Source: Shimia sp049116215
GTDB taxonomy: Bacteria > Pseudomonadota > Alphaproteobacteria > Rhodobacterales > Rhodobacteraceae
Reading direction: 5' to 3'
DNA: 64,000 nt
NCBI RefSeq assembly: GCF_049116215.1
Contig: NZ_JAGDZB010000002.1
Location: 186,001-250,000, forward strand
Position 1 is the first letter of the stretch, and every line of letters begins with the position of its first letter. The notes beneath the pieces are model-generated. The model made no database searches and was not told where the DNA came from. It saw only the letters and a list, made by a program, of their open reading frames with translations. Position numbers and translations under genes: made by a program. Below are positions 59,612-64,000 of the stretch, one piece after another.

Positions 59612-60973
59612 ATGTCTCTCCGCCTTTCTGCCCTTCTCTGCGCCATCGCCTTATCCACCGCCCTGCCTGTCTCTGCACAGGACGCTGCCCCCCTGCCCGC
59701 GTATGTGATCGAGCAATTTGGCACACCGCCCGTTGTGCCCTCCGGCCCCTTGTCCGATGCCCTAGAGACCGCCGCAGACATGGCCTTCGTCGAAAGCATG
59801 CAGCAAGGCACCTGGGGCCGAGACGAAACGCTCGCCCTCGACGAAATCGCAGCTTCAGGCGACCCGCGCCTCTCCTGGATCATTAGTGATCTGATGCGCT
59901 TTGTGACCTCCCCGCAATTAAACTTCGTCCTCTCCGAAGCCGCTGCCACTTTGCTGGAGATCGACACACCAACCGAAAACACTTGGGGCGTCGTCACCGA
60001 TCATCTGATTGCCTGGGATATCCCCGAACCACCCGATTACCTGCGCTTCAAACGCGCTATCTTCACCGCCATCGTCCCGGAATGGGACCCGCTGTTTGTG
60101 CCTGGAGACATTGACTGGCGGCTGGTATCTTGGGGTGGAGTGCTGATCGACAACCGCGCTTTTGACACCACCGATGAGCCGTGCAACTGCATCCCCGCCG
60201 CCGACAACCCCGAGGTCACCGACGCCGCCGGTGCCACCTGGCTCAAAGATGACGACATCATCTTTGGCGTTGAGGTCAACGGCGAATACCGCGCCTACCC
60301 CCGCCAGATCATGGAAGTCCGCGAGATGGTCAACGACACCCTTGGCGGGCGCGACCTTGGCATCCCCTACTGCACTCTCTGCGGCGCCGCCCAGGCCTAT
60401 TTCACCGACCAATTGCCCGCCGGTGTCGAGCGGCCAATCTTGCGCACCTCCGGCCTGCTCAGCCGCTCCAACAAGGTCATGTACGACCTAACCACCTACT
60501 CCGTCTTTGACACCTTCCTCGGCCACGCCGTCACCGGCCCCTTGGCCGACAAAGGCATCAAATTGGAGCAAGCTGCCGTCATCACCACAGACTGGGGCAC
60601 ATGGAGAACCACCCATCCCGAAACCACAGTTCTGGCCGAATACCTCGCCCTCGGCCGCAATCCCGATTTCCGCAATGGTCGCGACGCCAACGGCCCGATC
60701 TTCCCGGTGGGTGACGTCGACCCACGCCTACCCGTGCATGAAGACATCATCGGCATCGTCACAGCCTCCGGCCAGCCCGTCGCCTTCCAGCGGTCCAAAG
60801 CCCTTGTGGCCCTACGCAAAGGCGAAAACATCGCCTATGAAAACATCCGCCTCAAGCTCGACGCAGGCGGCATCCGCGCAGTCGACGCCAGTGGCGCGGA
60901 CCTCGGCAGCCACCAAGCCTTCTGGTTCGCCTGGTCACAGTTCCACCCAGACACCGCCCTCTGGCCCGGCTAA
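59612..60973 (+). CDS. DUF3179 exported protein
   Basis: A 453-residue protein from ATG 59612 behind AAGGA. The signal peptide MSLRLSALLCAIALSTALPV is cut after SAQ. The DUF3179 core is visible: DDDIIFGVEVNGEYRAYPRQ, then IPYCTLCGAAQAYF with a CxxC-like pair, and YDLTTYSVFDTFLGHAVTGP, followed by the acidic HPETTVLAEYLALGRN. An extra CNC pair sits upstream (EPCNCIPAADN). Function of the family is unknown; Cys pairs suggest metal or redox. It ends overlapping the convergent LysR gene by four bases. Confidence 0.8.
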   Translation: MSLRLSALLCAIALSTALPVSAQDAAPLPAYVIEQFGTPPVVPSGPLSDALETAADMAFVESMQQGTWGRDETLALDEIAASGDPRLSWIISDLMRFVTSPQLNFVLSEAAATLLEIDTPTENTWGVVTDHLIAWDIPEPPDYLRFKRAIFTAIVPEWDPLFVPGDIDWRLVSWGGVLIDNRAFDTTDEPCNCIPAADNPEVTDAAGATWLKDDDIIFGVEVNGEYRAYPRQIMEVREMVNDTLGGRDLGIPYCTLCGAAQAYFTDQLPAGVERPILRTSGLLSRSNKVMYDLTTYSVFDTFLGHAVTGPLADKGIKLEQAAVITTDWGTWRTTHPETTVLAEYLALGRNPDFRNGRDANGPIFPVGDVDPRLPVHEDIIGIVTASGQPVAFQRSKALVALRKGENIAYENIRLKLDAGGIRAVDASGADLGSHQAFWFAWSQFHPDTALWPG

Positions 60974-61866
60974 CGCGCCAGGTTCTCGCGCAAAAAATTA
61001 ATCATCACGCGTGTTTTGCGGGGCAGGTACCGGCGGTTTGGGTAAAGCATCCAAGCCGCCGTTTCAAAATCACTCACTGTAGCCTGATATTTAGGGCACA
61101 TCTCCACCAACCGCCCCGCTGCCAAATCTTCTACCACCAGCCAATCCGCCAACAAGGCCGCGCCCAGCCCCTGCCGCGTAGCTTCCAACAGCGCCAAAGC
61201 GTTAGAAAACTTGTGTCGCCCGGCCACATTGACCTTAAACGGCTTTTCGCCCGCCCCACGAAACCGCCAGACGTCCCCAATCCCCGGCAACGCATATCGC
61301 AAACAGTCGCGATCACGAAGCTCCTCAGGCGTCTCCAACCCGCCAACGCGCGTCAAATACGCTGGGCTCGCCACCAAATAATACCGCGTATCCATCAGCT
61401 TACTGGACACCAAATCCCCTTTTGGCGCCGGGGCCAGCCGCACCGCCAGGTCAATCCCCTGCTCAACCAAGTCCAAATTCGCATCGCTGCTGATCACCTC
61501 GACGGAAATCTCCGGATACCGCTCTGAAAACGCAGGCAGAACCGGCACAATCTTCTGACAGGCGAAGGCCACTGACGCGGTCACTCGCAATGTGCCTGCC
61601 GGTTTCTGCCGCGCCCCCATAGCCGCCTGCGCTGCTGCCTGCATCTCGTCCACCAGCGGAGCCACCCGCTGCAAATAGGCCGCGCCTTCCTCAGTTGTAG
61701 ACAGCTTCCGCGTTGTGCGGTGAAACAACCGCACCCCCAACTCCGCCTCCAAAGCCGAGAGGCTGCGGGACACCGACGAAGGATCCAATTCCAACACCCG
61801 CGCTGCCCCGGCAATGCTGCCCTGTGCCTGCACCAGCAGAGCCAATTCCAAATCTCGCACATCCAT
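60970..61866 (-). CDS. LysR-family transcriptional regulator
   Basis: A 298-residue regulator. The N-terminal HTH reads QAQGSIAGAARVLELDPSSV then SRSLSALEAELGVRLFHRTT, and the rest is the periplasmic-binding-protein-like effector domain (GTLRVTASVAFACQKIVPVL, ISVEVISSDANLDLVEQGID). It resembles the CrgA/YafC branch that often controls a divergent oxidoreductase. Here the divergent gene is the SDR at 61958, 91 bp away, the likely target. Confidence 0.9.
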   Translation of the reverse strand: MDVRDLELALLVQAQGSIAGAARVLELDPSSVSRSLSALEAELGVRLFHRTTRKLSTTEEGAAYLQRVAPLVDEMQAAAQAAMGARQKPAGTLRVTASVAFACQKIVPVLPAFSERYPEISVEVISSDANLDLVEQGIDLAVRLAPAPKGDLVSSKLMDTRYYLVASPAYLTRVGGLETPEELRDRDCLRYALPGIGDVWRFRGAGEKPFKVNVAGRHKFSNALALLEATRQGLGAALLADWLVVEDLAAGRLVEMCPKYQATVSDFETAAWMLYPNRRYLPRKTRVMINFLRENLAR

Positions 61867-61957
61867 TCATGCAAATTACGCACGACTTATCTGTCAATCC
61901 AGCCATTTCTCGCAGCTTCCTCACGGCCTATCCCCAAGGCAACACAAGGAGACCCCA

Positions 61958-62725
61958 ATGACTGACCTCACCGGAAAAACCGCCATTATCACCGGCGCCA
62001 GCCGCGGCATCGGCGCCGCCGCCGCCCACCACCTCGCCAAACTTGGCGCCAACGTCGTGCTCGCCGCCCGCTCTCAAAGCGCGCTGTCAGAACTGACACA
62101 AAGCATCCTCGACGATGGCGGCGCGGCCCGGCTACAGGTCTGCGACGTCAGCGACCCTGCCTCCGTCGAAGCCCTATTCAAAACCGCCACCGACACTTTC
62201 GGAAGCCTCGACATCCTCGTGAACAACGCCGGCCTCATAGACCCAATTACCACCTTGGCCGACAGCGATCCCGCCGCATGGTCCAAAGTCCTCGATGTGA
62301 ACATCAAAGGCGTCTACCACGGCCTGCGTTTCGCCCTGCCGGTCATGCGCGCCCAAGGCGCGGGCACCATCATCAACATCTCGTCTGGTGCGGCCAATTC
62401 CTTCCTCGAAGGCTGGTCCCACTACTGTGCTTCCAAGGCTGCCGTGGTGCGTCTCACCGGCATAGCCCACAAAGAAAACGCCGACGCAGGTGTGACGGTT
62501 GTCGGCCTGAGTCCCGGTACTGTCGCCACCGACATGATGGCCACCATCCGCGCCTCCGGCATCAACCCAGTCAGCCAGCTGGCACCTGACGCGCACATCC
62601 CAGCCGAATGGGTCGCACAGGCCATCGCCTACCTCTGCGGCCCGGATGGCAAGACCCACGCGGGTCAAGACTTTTCCCTGAAAACCAACGAAGGCCGCGC
62701 CGTGCTTGGCCTGCCTCCGGTCTAA
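61958..62725 (+). CDS. Short-chain dehydrogenase/reductase
   Basis: A 255-residue SDR starting at ATG 61958 behind AAGGAGA. Cofactor motif TGASRGIG at about residues 12-19, NNAG in DILVNNAGLIDP, catalytic Ser in IINISSGAANS, and the Tyr-x3-Lys pair in HYCASKAAVVR near residue 156. Probably NADP(H)-dependent from the TGASRGIG-AAAR pattern. Substrate unknown; probably controlled by the divergent LysR protein. Confidence 0.9.
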   Translation: MTDLTGKTAIITGASRGIGAAAAHHLAKLGANVVLAARSQSALSELTQSILDDGGAARLQVCDVSDPASVEALFKTATDTFGSLDILVNNAGLIDPITTLADSDPAAWSKVLDVNIKGVYHGLRFALPVMRAQGAGTIINISSGAANSFLEGWSHYCASKAAVVRLTGIAHKENADAGVTVVGLSPGTVATDMMATIRASGINPVSQLAPDAHIPAEWVAQAIAYLCGPDGKTHAGQDFSLKTNEGRAVLGLPPV

Positions 62726-62732
62726 CCCATAC

Positions 62733-62764
62733 AAAAAAGGCGCGCCGATCTCTCGACGCGCCTT
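62733..62764 (-). terminator. Terminator of lon
   Basis: AAGGCGCG and CGCGCCTT arms followed on the minus strand by TTTT; also lies at the end of the SDR gene. Confidence 0.75.
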
Positions 62765-62786
62765 CAAATTCAAAGCTTAGAAGACC

Positions 62787-64000
62787 TTAATGCGCTGTCG
62801 CGCTCGCCGCTTCTTCTTTCTTGAGCTTCGCCGCAGCCGCTTCTTCCGCAGCCTCGTCCCACTCAATTGCTTCTGGCTCTTTGGTCAGCGCCAGTTTCAA
62901 CACTTCAGAGACGTGCTTCACCGCGATGATTTCCAGACCGTCTTTCACGTTGTCCGGAATGTCCGCCAAATCCTTCTCGTTCTCCTGCGGGATCAGCACC
63001 GTTTTGATGCCACCACGCAGCGCCGCGAGAAGTTTCTCTTTCAGACCGCCAATCGGCATCGCATTGCCGCGCAAAGACACTTCACCGGTCATCGCTATGT
63101 CTTTGCGCACCGGAATGCCAGTCAGCACCGACACAATCGACGTCACCATCGCCAAACCCGCAGACGGGCCATCTTTTGGCGTCGCGCCATCCGGCACGTG
63201 CACGTGGATGTCTATCTTGTCAAAGACCGTTGGCTTCACGCCAATCTGAGGCGAAATAGACCGCACGTAAGAAGACGCCGCATCAATCGACTCTTTCATG
63301 ACGTCGCCTAGCTTACCGGTGGTCTTCATGCGGCCTTTGCCGGGCAGCTTCAGACCTTCGATGTGCAACAGGTCACCGCCAACCGAGGTCCAGGCCAGAC
63401 CGGTGACAACACCCACCTGGTTCTCGTCCTCAGCCAAGCCATAGCGGAACTTCTTCACGCCCAGGAAATCATCCAGATTGTCCGGGGTCACAGAAACAGT
63501 CTCCGCCTCGCCTTTCACAATCTTGGTGACAGCTTTCCGGGTCAGCTTCGCCAATTCACGTTCAAGGTTCCGCACACCCGCTTCACGGGTGTAGGTGCGC
63601 ACAATCTCTTGCAGCGCTTCATCCGATACCTCGAATTCACCTTTCTTCAGACCGTGGTTTTTGACCTGCTTGTCAATCAAGTGCTGACGCGCAATTTCAC
63701 GTTTCTCGTCTTCGGTGTAGCCAGCCAGTGAAATGATCTCCATCCGGTCCAAAAGCGGACCCGGCATGTTGTAGGAGTTCGCCGTGGTCAGGAACATCAC
63801 GTTGGATAGATCGTATTCCACCTCAAGGTAGTGATCCACAAACGTGCCGTTCTGCTCCGGATCAAGCACCTCTAGCATCGCGGACGCAGGATCACCGCGG
63901 AAGTCCTGCCCCATCTTGTCGATTTCATCGAGCAGGATCAGCGGGTTGGTGGTCTTCGCCTTTTTCAGCGCCTGAATGATCTTACCGGGCATGGAGCCAA
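62787..64000 (-). CDS. lon: ATP-dependent protease La, C-terminal part (5' end off window)
   Basis: The last 400 or so residues of Lon, entering from the right edge. The AAA+ part has NPLILLDEIDKMG (Walker B), FLTTANSYNMPGPLLDRME (sensor 1 and Arg finger). The protease domain follows: HVPDGATPKDGPSAGLAMVT holds the catalytic Ser, and GGLKEKLLAALRGGIKTVLI the catalytic Lys. Lon degrades damaged and short-lived regulators such as CcrM in alphaproteobacteria. The N-terminal substrate-binding domain is not in the window. The C-terminus is Ala/Glu-rich. Confidence 0.97.
   Translation of the reverse strand, partial: GSMPGKIIQALKKAKTTNPLILLDEIDKMGQDFRGDPASAMLEVLDPEQNGTFVDHYLEVEYDLSNVMFLTTANSYNMPGPLLDRMEIISLAGYTEDEKREIARQHLIDKQVKNHGLKKGEFEVSDEALQEIVRTYTREAGVRNLERELAKLTRKAVTKIVKGEAETVSVTPDNLDDFLGVKKFRYGLAEDENQVGVVTGLAWTSVGGDLLHIEGLKLPGKGRMKTTGKLGDVMKESIDAASSYVRSISPQIGVKPTVFDKIDIHVHVPDGATPKDGPSAGLAMVTSIVSVLTGIPVRKDIAMTGEVSLRGNAMPIGGLKEKLLAALRGGIKTVLIPQENEKDLADIPDNVKDGLEIIAVKHVSEVLKLALTKEPEAIEWDEAAEEAAAAKLKKEEAASATAH

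Overview
The window looks like core chromosome of a marine alphaproteobacterium of the Rhodobacterales, Roseobacter group. Supporting signs are a class I PHA locus (phaZ / phaC-phaP-phaR), a B12-dependent ribonucleotide reductase (nrdJ), a 407-residue HemA that starts as in Rhodobacter, an amiC-mrcA-prfB neighbourhood, a TRAP transporter with an adjoining NarL-type two-component system, and several small families typical of Roseobacters (DUF6778, DUF2852, DUF2189). No prophage, insertion sequence, CRISPR array, rRNA operon or classical defence island is visible.

Layout. 1-8 kb: rlmI-like rRNA methyltransferase (cut by the left edge), a DUF6778 lipoprotein, a frameshifted Nudix gene, glnE, a DUF4440 protein diverging from a YbaK-like deacylase, then DUF2852 and RDD membrane proteins. 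8-15 kb: TRAP transporter dctP-dctQ-dctM on the minus strand, diverging from a Cache-domain histidine kinase and LuxR-type regulator. 15-18 kb: the acetolactate synthase genes behind a complete transcription attenuator (promoter, 15-residue branched-chain-rich leader peptide, antiterminator, terminator). 18-24 kb: an HTH regulator, a Rieske oxygenase with a small coupled gene, and a PNPOx-like protein, DUF2189 protein and amidase. 24-38 kb: prfB, an MCP with a stand-alone periplasmic sensor, mrcA, an isochorismatase-marR pair and a GST that share an operator-like 13-mer, an FkbM methyltransferase, a Nudix hydrolase, amiC, an aminotransferase, an M48 protease and a DsbA-like protein. 38-44 kb: ispG, rodZ-like, hemA (perfect FNR box upstream) and an M20 peptidase. 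44-50 kb: two tRNA-Asp genes, then two identical tRNA-Val genes that bracket a GlxA-type regulator and a large RTX-like protein. 50-55 kb: HU-like protein and the PHA locus, with several CTGC-N3-GCAG sites. 55-64 kb: nrdJ behind a 590-bp control region carrying DnaA-box, CtrA-like and NrdR-like sites, then DUF3179, LysR/SDR and the C-terminal part of lon.

Most genes are ordinary housekeeping or transport functions. The more interesting signals are in the non-coding DNA: the ilv attenuator, the nrdJ control region, paired 19-bp operators upstream of the DUF2852 gene, PhaR-type palindromes, the shared MarR/GST motif, and a two-copy double-hairpin element with a compensatory base-pair change that sits just downstream of two minus-strand stop codons. 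I found no convincing wholly new multi-gene system.

Functional calls rest on motif recognition by eye. No database search, structure prediction or alignment was run.
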